Part shown: positions 13,701-23,636 of the stretch, piece after piece
How positions within the stretch are numbered: the stretch's first letter is position 1
Layout of the letters: every line of letters starts with the position of its first letter
Origin: Parapristionchus giblindavisi
Taxonomy: Eukaryota; Nematoda; Chromadorea; Rhabditida; Diplogasteridae
Direction: 5' to 3'
DNA: 64,000 nt
Assembly (NCBI GenBank): GCA_943737045.1
Contig: CALSFV010000025.1
Span: 1-64,000 of the forward strand
The notes under the pieces: generated by a model
Told to the model about the DNA's origin: nothing
The model's input: the letters and a program-made list of their open reading frames with translations, nothing else
Database searches by the model: none
Program-made: the position numbers and the translations under genes

Positions 13701-16700
13701 CTTGAGAAAAGTAATTGTACAATATGGGCCAAATAGCTCAAAAACGATTCGTCGCAGCTGACAAGGGAATGCTGGGGACCCGCCATGCAGTTATTGCTAG
13801 TGACATCCTTGACGAGAACCGGCATGAAATTCCGACTGGATATCCGTCGAGTCTACTTGCCACGAGCTTCTGGTATTCGAGAAAGTCGATGACGAAAATC
13901 GCATACAAAACGCGTCTATTTTTGAATTTTCGCGGCTTTTACACATCTATCAACTCTGCTGATCATATCAATCCGACTCTAAACCCTATCTCAGCGACAC
14001 TTGTGGTGTACTGGATAAGGCGCTCGCCTTAAATTTTGTAGGTTCATGGTTCGATGCCTGCTCTGTTCCATTTTCTTTTGCTATTTTTTCAAGTTCAAAG
14101 GATCAAGTTTGAAAAATTTTTTTTTGGAAAGTTGATATAACAAGAAATCGTTTATGACATTCACATCTATGGTACTGGACAACAAAGTGATTAAAGCAAT
14201 AAGGATGGTCACAATGGGGGCAGACAATGAAGGTACAAGATGAGCACTGAAGAATGTGGCACCTGGTCGTGAGAATATTTACAGGGAAGCACACTTCTAC
14301 GGGAGTCTCAAACTTTCCAGGGTGAGAATTTGTGACCATCCTTATTGCTTTAATCACTTTGTTGTCCAGTACCATAAATGTGAATGTCATAAACGATTTC
14401 TTGTTATATCAACTTTCCAAAAAAAAATTTTTCAAACTTGATCCTTTGAACTTGAAAAAATAGCAAAAGAAAATGGAACAGAGCAGGCATCGAACCATGA
14501 ACCTACAAAATTCCAAGCGAGCGCCTTATCCAGTACACCACAAGTATCGCTGAGATAGGGCTTTAGAGTCGGGTTGATATGATCAGCCGAGTTGATAGCT
14601 GTGTACAAGCCGCGAAAATTCAAAAGTAGACGCGATTTGTACGCGATTTTCGTCATCGATTTTCTCGAATACCAGAAGCTCGTAGCAAGTAGACTCGACG
14701 GATATCCAGTCAGAATTTCATGCCATGCCGGTTCTCGTCAAGGATGTCACTAGCCATAACTGCATGGCGAGTCCCCAGCATCCCCTTGTGAGCCTGAAAT
14801 ATGTTATGTAACTTTTTGAGGGCTACAAAATAAGAGGTTAACGAAAAATACGTCGATGGAGACGTGTGGTTCATCCCCTCGAAAATGCCCTTAGCATTTG
14901 AAGGCCTTTTCAACCCATTCCTTTTCACTTCATTCCACTCTGCCACGCGCACCTTTCTCTTCCCTCTATTTCTTTCCCTCTCCGGTGAGAGAGTGTGAGA
15001 AACGAGAGATTGTGAGTGGGGCAAAAATGTATGTGTTTCATTCCGCACAGCGAGCTCGAGACCGGTGCAGAATGGAATGAAATGGGATGAAGTAAAATGA
15101 CTTAAAATGATCAGGAAACTTCCAAGGGGATGAACCACACGTCTGCATGGACGTATTTTTTCGTTAACCTCTCATTTTGTAGCCTTCGAAAAGTTACATA
15201 ACATATTTCAGGCTTTGCCGCGGTGAATCGGCAGGTTTTGAGTTAGTTGGCCTAGAGTATAACGCTGTTCGAAAGCACTTTCAAGAACTCTGGTTTGTTT
15301 AGATCGATAGAGCTCGGGAAAATAGCAGAGGTTACAATCGTTGCAGTTTTTCTCAGAAATGCACCTGAACCGAGCTATTTGAGTTCAAAGTTGGGTACCC
15401 GGGATACCGACCCGATGCAGGAAGCCCCAGCATGATAGCATAATGAGGGTTTAGGGTTGGTAGCAGAGATGTTCGTTAATAAAAATTTCCGTTAATTCGT
15501 TAAGTCGTTAAATTAACGAAAAATAAGTCGTTAATTTTCGTTAATTTCGTTAACTTTCGTTAATGCTTAAAATATGAAATTTTTTTCCAAACTTGTTTAT
15601 TTATTAGAACAACATGAACAGCGATGTCCCATAAATCGATATATCAATTGTTTTTAAACAAATACAGCTTTAAAAACTGAAGAAAAAAAGAATTTAGACA
15701 AAAAATAGATTTTGCCTAGAATAGGAGTGCTAATTTGTAAGAAAAATACGCTTCTCCAGCATCCAAATGCTCATTTTCATTAACGAAAAAATTAACGAAA
15801 ATTAACTTATTTTCGTTAATTCGTTAATCGTTAAAATCTAACGAAAAATATCGTTAAAATTAACGATTTTCGTTAATTCGTTAATCGTTAATACCATCTC
15901 TGGTTGGTAGGACATGCCTAAACAAGAATAAAACTAGGGAGAACTTGTTTTGTAATTTTTATCTATTTTTTTGGAAAAAAATGTGTTATATTTAACTTCA
16001 TGAGAGTCTGTTGTAGATTTATCGGTTGAATCGTCTTGTCAACATGTTCGGAACAAGGGCCTTGAACTTCTTTTCAAAATGTTTCAAGAAGAGTCGATCT
16101 CCCACCCGTGGGATGGAATCGTGAGTAATTCATTGTTGTAGTTAAAGAAGGGGTCGCTCGAGTTCAACTGACCTCTAAATAGAGAAAAAAACACAAAGGA
16201 AAAGTCCTGGGAAGTCATGAAATTTCGAAATTGAATGATTAGTGTATAAAAAATTGCAAACTGGAATCGAACCCGCGGTTACAAGCTCTGACTACTGGCC
16301 AACGAGATATTGAGCGTATAAAAATTACTTTTTTTACTTATACAAGTACTTGCATAAATGTACTTGCATAACAAATGAAAAACGGGCTCTAAGGAACGGA
16401 AGTCGCTCAAAGGCTAGTTCTCGCCCAACTCTCGATTGTCTCTCCGTTGCCTCTCACCTAAACCGCTGACATTCGCTGCGCGCTATTTGATATAAAAGAG
16501 ATCGGCATATTTTCTGAACCATGCAAAACAACAAATAGTCTCTTCTACAAATAAAACAAGCTTTTCTTTATACGCTCAATATTTACTGTTTTGCATAGTT
16601 CAGAAACTATGCCGATCTCTTTTAAATATCATATCGGCGCGGCGAAAATCAGACGGGTTAGCTGTGAGGAAGTGGAGAAGGCAGTCGAGAGCAGGGCTGG

Positions 16701-19700
16701 GATTTCCTATCCTATTTCCTATCCGAATTTTCCGATTTTCCTAATGTTTTCGAAAAATTCGTCGTGACATTGAAAAATATTTTCTCAAGAAAATATGCCT
16801 TAAAAATATCCAGAAAACGTAATAAACTCTTTTTTTCAGTACTATTAAACCGTAGTTATGCTGGTATAGTGTCCAAAGCATACTGTAGGCGGAATAACCA
16901 TCAATTATAATTGCTAGCAGCTCATCCCAGCCAGATTCATAACCCTTGACCTAATGATCTGACGAAATCATCTGCGCTTTCTCTTTTATCGCCTTTCTCC
17001 TGAATATCATTGCTCATCTCTTGTACCTGTGATGGTAGATGATGATCAGTTTTGATAACAATAAGAACATTCTTTCACTCAATCTCTCTCGACCATGAAA
17101 ATTTTCAGCAGTTGATCATTCTCGAAATTAACACCTACCAAAACGTAATTAATAATTCAATAATGCTACTGTTATTTAGTTATATTGTGTAATTCAAGGT
17201 AAACTTGTAAAAAAGTTCGGAAATATCCGATTTTCCGATTTTCCAAAAAAAAATTTCCAAACAGCCTTGAGAGTTAGGGGAGAGAGTGCAGGAGCCCGTT
17301 CTCTCGGTATTTATATACAGCTTTCATTTTCTTATGCAAGTACATTTTATATGAGGCCGTTTGCGTAAGAGTAGGGCAAATCTGGAGGGGGCATCGCACA
17401 GACCAAAAATTTCGATACCCTCAAAACTTGTGCATAGGGGTTATCGACCACGCTGATGAAGATGGGCATAGTCATTTTGGCCCCAGTGGTCCGCAACGCC
17501 CGGGTGGGATTACGGTAAAATCACCTTTTCAAGCCGTTATCGGTCCATGGTTGAGCTAGATGGATGAAAATTGGGCGCCTGGTGCAGAATTCAATGGCAA
17601 CGACGGCTGTCTACTTCATTTGTTTTGAAATTTTTACAAAAAGCTCGTATAGTGCAACTTTTGATGGAGATGTTTGCGCCCCTGACGAGTACCACCGTTC
17701 GAACCAGAGTGACGAGAGGATTCCAACTATGTATTTTGAGCGCATATCTCCGTTGGAAGGCCAATATTGCTTCGATATAGTGATCTGCATCTGAAAGCAA
17801 TCACCCTCCGAAACATGTTTAACATGTCTGAGTGGCGAGATAGCGTGTGGAAATGAGAGAGTGTGAGGGAGCGTGCGGCGTAAACAACTCCTCGTGATCA
17901 CTATATTGAGACAATATTAGCCGTACAACGGAGATATGAGCTCGAAATACATAGTTGGAATCCTCTCGTCACGGTTCGAACGGTGGTACTCGTCAGGGGC
18001 GCAAACGTCTCCATCAAAAGTTGCACTATACGAGCTTTTTGTAAAAATTTCAAAACAAATGAAGTAGACAGCCGTCATTACCATTGAATTCTGCACCAGG
18101 CGCCCAATTTTCATCCATCTAGATCAACCATGGACCGAGAACGGCTTAAAAAGGTGATTTTACCGTAATCCCACCCGGGCGTTGCGGGACCACTGGGGCC
18201 AAAATGACTATGCCCATCTTCATCAGCGTGGTCGATAACCCCTATGCACAAGTTTTGAGGGAATCTAAATTTTTGGTCTGTGCCAAGCCTTGTTCGACTC
18301 GCAAATGGACAATATGTACACGGGCTACGCTTTTAGCCTCTCGAATCTATTAGAGAACAGAATGCCACGTCGTTGGTCCCACGTTCTTCATGATAATAGC
18401 GCGCCGTAAATCTCCTGGCTCCCCTTCTTCAAAGACGCGTTTAAAATATTCTTTTTCCAATTGTCAATATTTAAAAAAATTCGCACGAATTTTCAGACTC
18501 TATTGACAGTTTACAAAATTGTGATAATGCCGCAGAACCGTGAAGCCCTTGTCAGCATCGTTTGTTCCGATTTTTTCGTGTAAGTCGACCCAACGAAGAT
18601 TTAACAAAAATATTTTCAAAAAGTCATCTCACAACTTTTGTAATAAAATTTTTAAATTCACTAAACAGCGTAAAAAAGAAAAAAATCTTATTAAATGTAC
18701 TGATTGAAACATTAAAGAAGAGGTTAACTGCAAATTACTTAAAAAACAGTTTTTCTTTAGTAATTCGTACATGAGAAGTCCGATCAAAACTCGTAAAAAG
18801 CAATTTCTCATCGTGGGCATTTTGTCCTTTATGATTGCATCCCCGCTACATTCCGATGCCCTGAAATCCCGTCACATGATTGGTCTTTTTTTGGTGAGTC
18901 ATCTTTGATCTTTGATCTGCATTTGAAAAACATTGTAAACTTTCAGGAAAAACATGTGGATGGCTGGCCCGTTGAAGAAATTAGCATTGGTACACACTCC
19001 TATAGCAGAGTCTATCGGTATTTTATTTATTTATTTTATTTGTTGTCTAACAGTTTTTTTAAACATGAACAATGAATGGAAAAAGCAATATGGGAGTGAT
19101 TTAGTTCCGTCTATTTAAGCGATTTCGGTTGTTAAATCAAATTAGTCAAAAAATAAACGCTCAAAGAAAAAAGTGTAAAATGAAACTACAGCTGTAAAGT
19201 GCACTCAGAGAAAAAAACCTTAAATGCAAGGGTTTAAAACCCTAGTTGTGACCATGCGCTGTACGGGTAAGGGTTTCAATGCCCTTGCCTGTAGGGCTTT
19301 CAAACCCTTACATGCTAGGGTTTGAAAAACCTAAGTGATCTCGAAAATACGCTGTTCCAAAGTTGTTGCTCCGAGTGGGATCAAACACGCGAGGGGCGCA
19401 TCTTACCGCGTGCTAGCCAAGCCCCTTACCTACTGCGCTACCCGGACATGTTCATGTCGCGCAGAACTCATAGACCATACAAGGGGAAGGGGTGGAGACG
19501 CATCGCCTCGACTCGAGTAGGTTTCAAACCCTTACGTATAAGGGATTCAAACCCTAAAAAAATGGGTTAGGGTTTACAACCCTTAGGGTTTTTTCTCTGA
19601 GTGTGTTAAAATAACACAAAAAGCGTTAAATATAGAACACCACATGTCTTGTACTCTGTATATTGCAGCTGGAGTGGTCGTATTTTAACACTTTTTCTCA

Positions 19701-22657
19701 GTGTGAAGAGTCCGTCATTGTTCGGAAAAGAAATAAAGATCACAATATGATTTTTTAATGCATTTATTACAATATTAATTTACTATTTTCACCTGTGTAG
19801 TACAGTACAGTCGGATCGTGTTTTCTAGACGTGTTCAGCTGCATTCCGCTGCGGGCGCATTTGGACGCACCATTTATTTCCCTTGCGTATGAATATCTTT
19901 CGAATCTCAAGGTCTTACAATTAGTCATGAGTTTCACGACAAAAATTTCTTTTAATAACTATAGAAAAAGATACAAAATGTTTATTAAGGAGAAAAAAAA
20001 CAATAACAATGATGAGTATTAAGACATCGGCTCAGTAAGATTCCAGGAAGTGCCGGACATCGACCTCACCGATTTGGCCCAAATTTTTTTTATGGATACC
20101 CCCATGGGCCCCCATCACAGAATAGGTATTCATTTGGGCTGATTCCTTGAAACACAGATGTGGCGGGTTTTCGAAATTTGAAAACTCGATTTTCACCAGA
20201 AAAAAATGGAGCGACCTAGGACCAATGTTAGTGTCGATTAATTATAAGTATAAATAGACAACAAAAACTGGCTATACGACGGTCCGGAGATCCGATCGCA
20301 AACTGATTTTTTTACCTCCTCAAAACATTCTAAAATTAATTAAAATTTTAAAACAAAAAAGTGCAGTCCAATTTTTGCCTTATCTTATAGAGCAAAAAAT
20401 TCCGCGTCGAATTAGGGAAAAAAATCAAAAATCGAAGGACCCGTCTTTTGAGATAAATGAACCTGAAGATGACCCGAAAATATTTTTGTTTTCAAACCCC
20501 CTCATGTTTGTACTCATATTGAAGAGCTCGTCGAGTAGAACAACTTTCATGTTGAACGTTTTGTCTGAAACTCATGTACAAGAGAGTTACACACGTTTTT
20601 TCTGCTAATTTTGAGTGAAACGAAAATAAAATATTTTTAAAACAAAAAAGTGCAGTCCATTTTTTGCCTTATCTTATAGAGCAAAAAATTCCGCGTCGAA
20701 TAAGGGAAAAAAATCAAAAATCGAAGGACCCGTCTTTTGAGATAAATGAACCTGAAGATGACCCGAAAATATTTTTGTTTTCAAACCCCCTCATCTTTGT
20801 ACTCATATTGAAGAGCTCATCGAGTAGAACAACTTTCATGTTGGAGGTTTTGTCTGAAACTCATGTGCAAGAGAAATACATGAGTTTTATTTATTCGCAC
20901 GGTTGTTCACACAATTTTCAGTAAAACGAAAGTAAAATATTTTTTGTGTACAAAGCGATTACGCCTATATTGTAGAACGCAAAAATCCATACTTACTTTA
21001 TTTATTCACGAAAAAAAATTGTAGACCCCCATGCTGAAAAAAATGGCCTGAAAATTAGTATTGAAAAAACAGTTGTCGAAACCTTGCCATGTTTATACTC
21101 ATTTTAAAGTACTCGTCAAGTACATCATTTTTTATGTTGGTCGTATTCTGTGAAAGTCGTTTGTTCTCAAGATATAAGCGATAATAAAGATTTGGATCCA
21201 ATAAATCTTAATTCATGTATTTCTCTTGTACATGAGTTTCAGACAAAACGTTCAACATGAAAGTTGTTCTACTCGACCAGCTCTTCAATATATGAGTACA
21301 AACATGAGGGGGTTTGAAAACAAAAATATTTTCGGGTCATCTTCAAGTTCATTTATCTCAAAAGACGGGTCCTTCGATTTTTGATTTTTTTCCCTTATTC
21401 GACGCGGAATTTCTTGCTCTATAAGATAAGGCAAAAATTGGACTGCACTTTTTTGTTTTAAAATTTTTATTAATTTTAGAATGTTTTGAGGAGGTTAAAA
21501 AATCAGTTTGCGATCGGATCTCCGGACCGTCGTATAGCCAGTTTTTGTTGTCTATTTATACTTATAATTAATCGACACTAACATTGGTCCTAGGTCGCTC
21601 CATTTTTTTCTGGTGAAAATCGAGTTTTCAAATTTCGAAAACCCGCCACATCTGTGTTTCAAGGAACCAGCCCAAATGAATACCCATTTTGTGATGGGGG
21701 CCCAGGGGGGTATCCATCAAAAAAATTTGGGCCAAATCGGTGAGGTCGATGTCCGGGGTCATTGGCTCAACCCTTGAATCTTATTGAGCCGGTGTCTTAA
21801 TTATAACGTATTATTTGCATATCGATCGATCGTCGTAAAAAATGTTTCTTATTAATAAAAAATTTGTTTCACTTTCTTTAGTCATTAAAAGAACTTTTTT
21901 TCATGGAAACTCAACATTAAGACTTTTAGAATCGAATAAAATATTCATACTCAAGGGAAAAAATTATACGGCCAAAAACGCCCCGCAGCAAAACACGTGT
22001 ACAGAACACGACCAGGCTGTACTGTATACAATATATATTGCAGCTTTAATCATGATTAATTAATAATCAATTGCAGTACATTCATTCCATTCTTTGATCT
22101 CCTATTTAACACTAACTATCCCGGAGTTCAAATGTTCGCCCTCTACTCATTAACAATCGCTTCTCTTTCCACGTTCGACGATTGTGATTACATAAAGTTA
22201 GTTCTCTTCGTCTTATTTTAGTGCAGTCATCCCCACAAGATTTGGAAAGCCAACCCCCAAGCAAATTTGAAACTCTCCGATCTGGCACCACAGCGTTCTC
22301 ATGACTTTCAAAGCAAGAACGACCGCTCAACATACAAACTCTCTCGAATACAATGGTCTCTCCTTTGTCTTGCTTTGGAAGAAAAATGGCTTGGACCAGA
22401 ATACTGTGGCAACACTCTCTCGTAAACAAAGAAATCGAGAGAGCATTGCCCGATCGGAGAGTTTCAAATGAGCTTGGTGTGTGCTTAATCTTTTTATCTT
22501 TTGCAGTATTTTATATTCGGAAGGAGTCGAAGAAGTGATGGAACGCTTCGAGGCTCTCGAATCCAACAGATTACTGAAGAATGAGCAAATGAAAGAATTG
22601 TATTCTCGACTTTCTGAAATACTCAAAGAGAAGAAGGAGAATGGATTAAGAAATTAA
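1218..22657 (+). CDS. Gene A: full-length ZYG-11/ZER-1-like protein, 19 exons
   Basis: Likely substrate-recognition subunit of a CUL2-RING ubiquitin ligase (role inferred from the ZYG-11/ZER-1 family). Exons: 1218-1412, 2396-2489, 2714-2782, 4732-4829, 6544-6627, 6938-7137, 7256-7369, 10135-10310, 10485-10651, 10819-10949, 12625-12730, 12806-12912, 13290-13444, 16017-16120, 18497-18579, 18761-18893, 18947-19017, 22077-22196, 22507-22657. They sum to 2358 nt (785 residues plus TAA) with every phase closing, close to the family's usual length. Residues 6-15 ([10 protein letters not shown]) fit a BC/VHL-box except for the last position. Leucine-rich repeats fill about 66-300 ([20 protein letters not shown]) and ARM-like helices about 340-736 ([16 protein letters not shown] resembles the ZYG11 C-terminal ARM); the tail is charged. 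The ATG directly follows TTTCAG, so it is either SL trans-spliced or an internal exon. AATAAA lies at 22690. Exon 5 and 7 borders rest on phase and weaker acceptors. Introns reach 3 kb and hold many transposons. Confidence 0.85.
1625..1746. mobile_element. Short palindromic MITE around TGACGTCA (ends GGTATCCA)
   Basis: Starts GGTATCCAGGAACGGTGGCA and ends with the near-complement, centred on TGTGACGTCACGTTTG with a GACTAGACT word. Second copy at 29941-30061 (shared by duplication); a relative with a different central word is at 3090-3218. Confidence 0.7.
1917..2242 (+). mobile_element. TIR repeat with internal tRNA-like Pol III boxes (degenerate copy)
   Basis: Begins TTTTAAGGTGGAGTCCCGC, the end shared with the elements at 5281 and 47349. 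Inside, at about 2021-2075, TAGCGCAGTGGTAA (matches A-box TRGYNNANNNG) is followed by AGTTCGAAACC (B-box). The 3' end is decayed. Confidence 0.55.
2865..3083. mobile_element. MITE with repeated word CCAAATTATTGG and AGTGGGGC
   Basis: Inverted repeat running from GGGTGCCCAAAATTTGG to GGCCACCC, with the words CCAAATTATTGG and AAGTGGGGCC repeated in both orientations. Related sequence appears near 55540 and 60740. Non-coding. Confidence 0.55.
3090..3218. mobile_element. TGACGTCA-type MITE, variant central word
   Basis: Right half (TGTGACGTCACGTTTG, then CCAACGTTCATGGATACC) aligns with the element at 1625, but the central word is AGGCGGAGGCGTA-like instead of GACTAGACT. Confidence 0.6.
3849..3929. 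repeat. (AATAAG)n microsatellite
   Basis: About 13 perfect hexamers AATAAG inside intron 3 of gene A. Confidence 0.95.
4153..4250. mobile_element. hAT-like MITE fragment, CAGGGCTGGGATTT end, word TTTGACGG
   Basis: Begins with the CAGGGCTGGGATTT terminus shared with elements at 11053 and 16692, followed by about ten copies of TTTGACGG/CCGTCAAA. The far end is not visible, so it is truncated. Confidence 0.55.
5281..5648 (+). mobile_element. TIR repeat with intact Pol III A and B boxes
   Basis: Ends TTAAAGGTGAAGATCCGCGA and, inverted, TTCGCGGGAGTCCACCTTAA. The A-box motif TAGCGCAGTGG occurs at 5404-5414; a diverged copy of the same segment lies just upstream near 5380. The B-box GGTTCGAATCC is at 5447-5457, a tRNA-like spacing. 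It combines SINE-like promoter boxes with MITE-like inverted ends. Confidence 0.65.
5650..6540. other. Intron 4 of gene A, no recognised content
   Basis: AT-rich intronic DNA. Open stretches on the minus strand (5659-6005) carry no recognisable domain. Nothing else supported. Confidence 0.5.
7646..9420 (+). mobile_element. Dead mariner-like element (interrupted by a hAT MITE)
   Basis: TIR TTAGGTTGAGTCATAAGTCT at the left and its complement at the right (9391-9420), flanked by TA on both sides. Without the 526-bp insert the length is about 1.25 kb, normal for mariner. Transposase pieces are spread over several frames: a helix-turn-helix part (8482-8690; REYDVEDEGRSGR, ELDLDMLEQHV), the first catalytic aspartate in ITGDEKWILYDN near 8790, and the second in LHDDAQPHV near 9065. 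Stops and frame shifts show it is inactive. It sits in the gene A intron after exon 7. Confidence 0.88.
7704..8229. mobile_element. hAT-like MITE nested in mariner, word TCCGTAAAA, 8-bp TSD
   Basis: Ends CAGGGATGGGCG and CCATCCCTG. An exact 8-bp duplication ATTACTGC lies at 7696-7703 and 8230-8237. TCCGTAAAA or its complement is repeated many times at both ends; the centre is unique AT-rich DNA without a transposase. Confidence 0.88.
10671..10812. repeat. (AAT)n microsatellite in intron 9 of gene A
   Basis: Nearly uninterrupted AAT triplets ending 6 bp before the exon 10 acceptor. The homologous intron of gene B holds a longer array at 44924-45231. Confidence 0.95.
11053..11264. mobile_element. 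hAT-like MITE, near-identical 8-bp TSD
   Basis: Ends CAGGGCTGGGAT and ATCCCGGCCCTG. Flanked by ACGCCGGG and ACCCCGGG (7 of 8 match). The interior repeats TTTGA/TTTTTGAT-like words. Confidence 0.75.
11385..11935. repeat. Inverted pair of tRNA-like segments
   Basis: A tRNA-like stretch at 11390-11455 (TATAATGGTAAGAGCGCG, then ATTCGATTCCCCGAG) is mirrored at about 11830-11935 (CTCGGGAGAATCGAAC, then GCGCTCTTACCA). The arms with flanking AACAATGAACATTG sequence make a foldback repeat; neither folds into a convincing tRNA gene. Confidence 0.5.
13757..14790. mobile_element. Foldback element with tRNA-like arms
   Basis: Left arm (CTGACAAGGGAATGCTGGGG) is mirrored at the right end (CCCCAGCATCCCCTTGTG), with symmetry continuing to a centre near 14270. 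Each arm contains a tRNA-like segment (TGGATAAGGCGCTCGCC, then GGTTCGATGCC, at about 14010-14065; mirrored near 14490-14545). Open frames inside are mirror artefacts. Confidence 0.7.
14793..15213. mobile_element. Foldback element abutting the previous one
   Basis: GCCTGAAATATGTTATGTAA at the left is mirrored by TTACATAACATATTTCAGGC at the right, with TTGGAAG/CGTGTGGTTCATCCCC symmetry inside. No protein domain seen. Confidence 0.65.
15464..15902. mobile_element. hAT-like MITE, word TTCGTTAA, exact 8-bp TSD
   Basis: Ends CAGAGATG and CATCTCTG, flanked on both sides by GTTGGTAG (15456-15463, 15903-15910). Each end carries many copies of TTCGTTAA or its complement; the centre is unique. Confidence 0.88.
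16692..17266. mobile_element. hAT-like MITE proven by an empty site in gene B
   Basis: Starts CAGGGCTGGGATTTCC and ends about CAGCCTTG, with TTTTCCGATTTTCC words near both ends. The matching intron of gene B (53355-53375) reads atcgagagttaggc without it, while here the two halves, gtcgagag and agagttaggg, flank the insert. Confidence 0.75.
17397..18282. mobile_element. Foldback element, arms about 365 bp
   Basis: CACAGACCAAAAATTT at the left and its mirror at the right; arms 17397-17765 and 17917-18282 are nearly identical inverted copies around a 150-bp spacer. Open frames on both strands are mirror shadows. Ends other than the TIR are not characterised. Confidence 0.75.
19077..19706. mobile_element. 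Compound insertion shared by genes A and C but absent from B
   Basis: Gene B reads gaacaatgaagagtcc at 54412-54426; here that site is split, with TGAA at both sides. Gene C has related sequence at about 61876-62469. The right end reads, in complement, CACTGAGAAAAAGTGTTAAA. Confidence 0.6.
19202..19603. mobile_element. Nested MITE, CACTCAGAGAAAAAA ends, word AAGGGTTTAAACCC-like
   Basis: Perfect TIR CACTCAGAGAAAAAA. AAACCCT/AGGGTTT recurs through both halves. The unfilled form (aacactttacagctg, 62323-62337) is seen in gene C. A tRNA-like segment lies inverted at about 19375-19450. Confidence 0.75.
20019..21800. mobile_element. TTAA-flanked palindromic element (piggyBac-type MITE)
   Basis: TTAA on both sides, then GACATCGGCTCA mirrored at the right end; arms of about 700-900 bp are near-identical inverted copies. 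The left arm holds a 290-bp direct repeat (20340-20630, 20640-20925). Resembles the palindromic TTAA elements known from Caenorhabditis. No transposase. It lies in intron 17 of gene A. Confidence 0.85.
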
Positions 22658-22776
22658 TAAGCCAATATCAGCCAGCATTACTTGATATGAATAAATTAAA
22701 TTAATTATCAGCCATCCGCGATCTCCAGTTATTCCACAGTGCAATGCATTTGCAGTTATATATGATTGTTTTTAAA

Positions 22777-23246
22777 GGGACAGTAACCCCTCTGCGTTTC
22801 CGTGTTTGAATTCCCGCCGTTGTTCCCCAACGAGATAACTCTGCCACAGATATAAGAAATAATGGGCAAAATTTAGTGGTTCGGTGAGGAACTGAACCTG
22901 CACGGAAGCGACAAGTGAGCACTTACCTCTACGCTATGCGTGACACTGACCGAGTGGATGAAGAGATAGCAGATAAACAACTTGATTTGATCTACCTTAT
23001 GCGCATTGATTGATCCATATGGGACATCAAGGAACCACTTCCCTAGCCTCACTGCCTCTCTTCCTATCCCTTTAGATTTACACAGAATGGAATCAATCTT
23101 GTGTTATCGATCACTTTTCAGAGTATTATCGTATGTTGTGGCAGAGTTCCCGTGCTGGGAAGCGCCGACTCCAAAAATTCATTAAGGCGTGAATTCAAAA
23201 TAGAATTTCCGAACTTTGTTTTTTTCAAACTTTTTTTTACTCTCCC
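22777..23246. mobile_element. MITE 3' of gene A with empty site 3' of gene B
   Basis: TIRs GGGACAGTAAC and TTTACTCTCCC, flanked by TTTAAA on both sides (22771-22776, 23247-23252). Gene B has the uninterrupted tgtttttaaatctgaccc near 55110. A tRNA-like segment lies inverted at about 22870-22940. Confidence 0.82.
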
Positions 23247-23249
23247 TTT

Positions 23250-23636
23250 AAATCTGACCCTTCTCACCTACATTGTACTGTGCAGCGAAGCTTAAAGGTG
23301 AATAAGTGAATGGGGAAAGTGGGTGGTAGGAATTGGGGAGGGAGAAGAGGGAGGGGAGTGCATATGTAGACTAAGTAAATTCAAAGATCAAGCATGATCT
23401 AAGATAGATGGGCAAAACCTAGCGGGGGGCCAGTACGTATTGATTTATCGAATACATTTCTTGCAGTGCGCGGCTACCGTAACCGGGACGCCCTTTGAGT
23501 ACGGTGCCAATCGATTCTGCTCCACCGCATGCGTAGCCAACCATCGAGCCAAGAATACTGTATGATGGGAGATTATCGATTAGTATCCACCCTGATCAAT
23601 CGATTTTTTGTATCGATTGATCAAACCTACAGTAGC
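23250..23636. other. Intergenic DNA, no feature recognised
   Basis: 3' flank of gene A; the GGGAGG-rich piece at 23320-23360 is low complexity. Nothing else supported. Confidence 0.5.

Noticed and set aside
20375..20924. Two repeated frames starting MPYLIEQKIPRR
   Set aside because: They lie in the arm of the TTAA palindrome as a direct repeat, match no family I know, and the mirrored arm has the same sequence without conserved reading frame.
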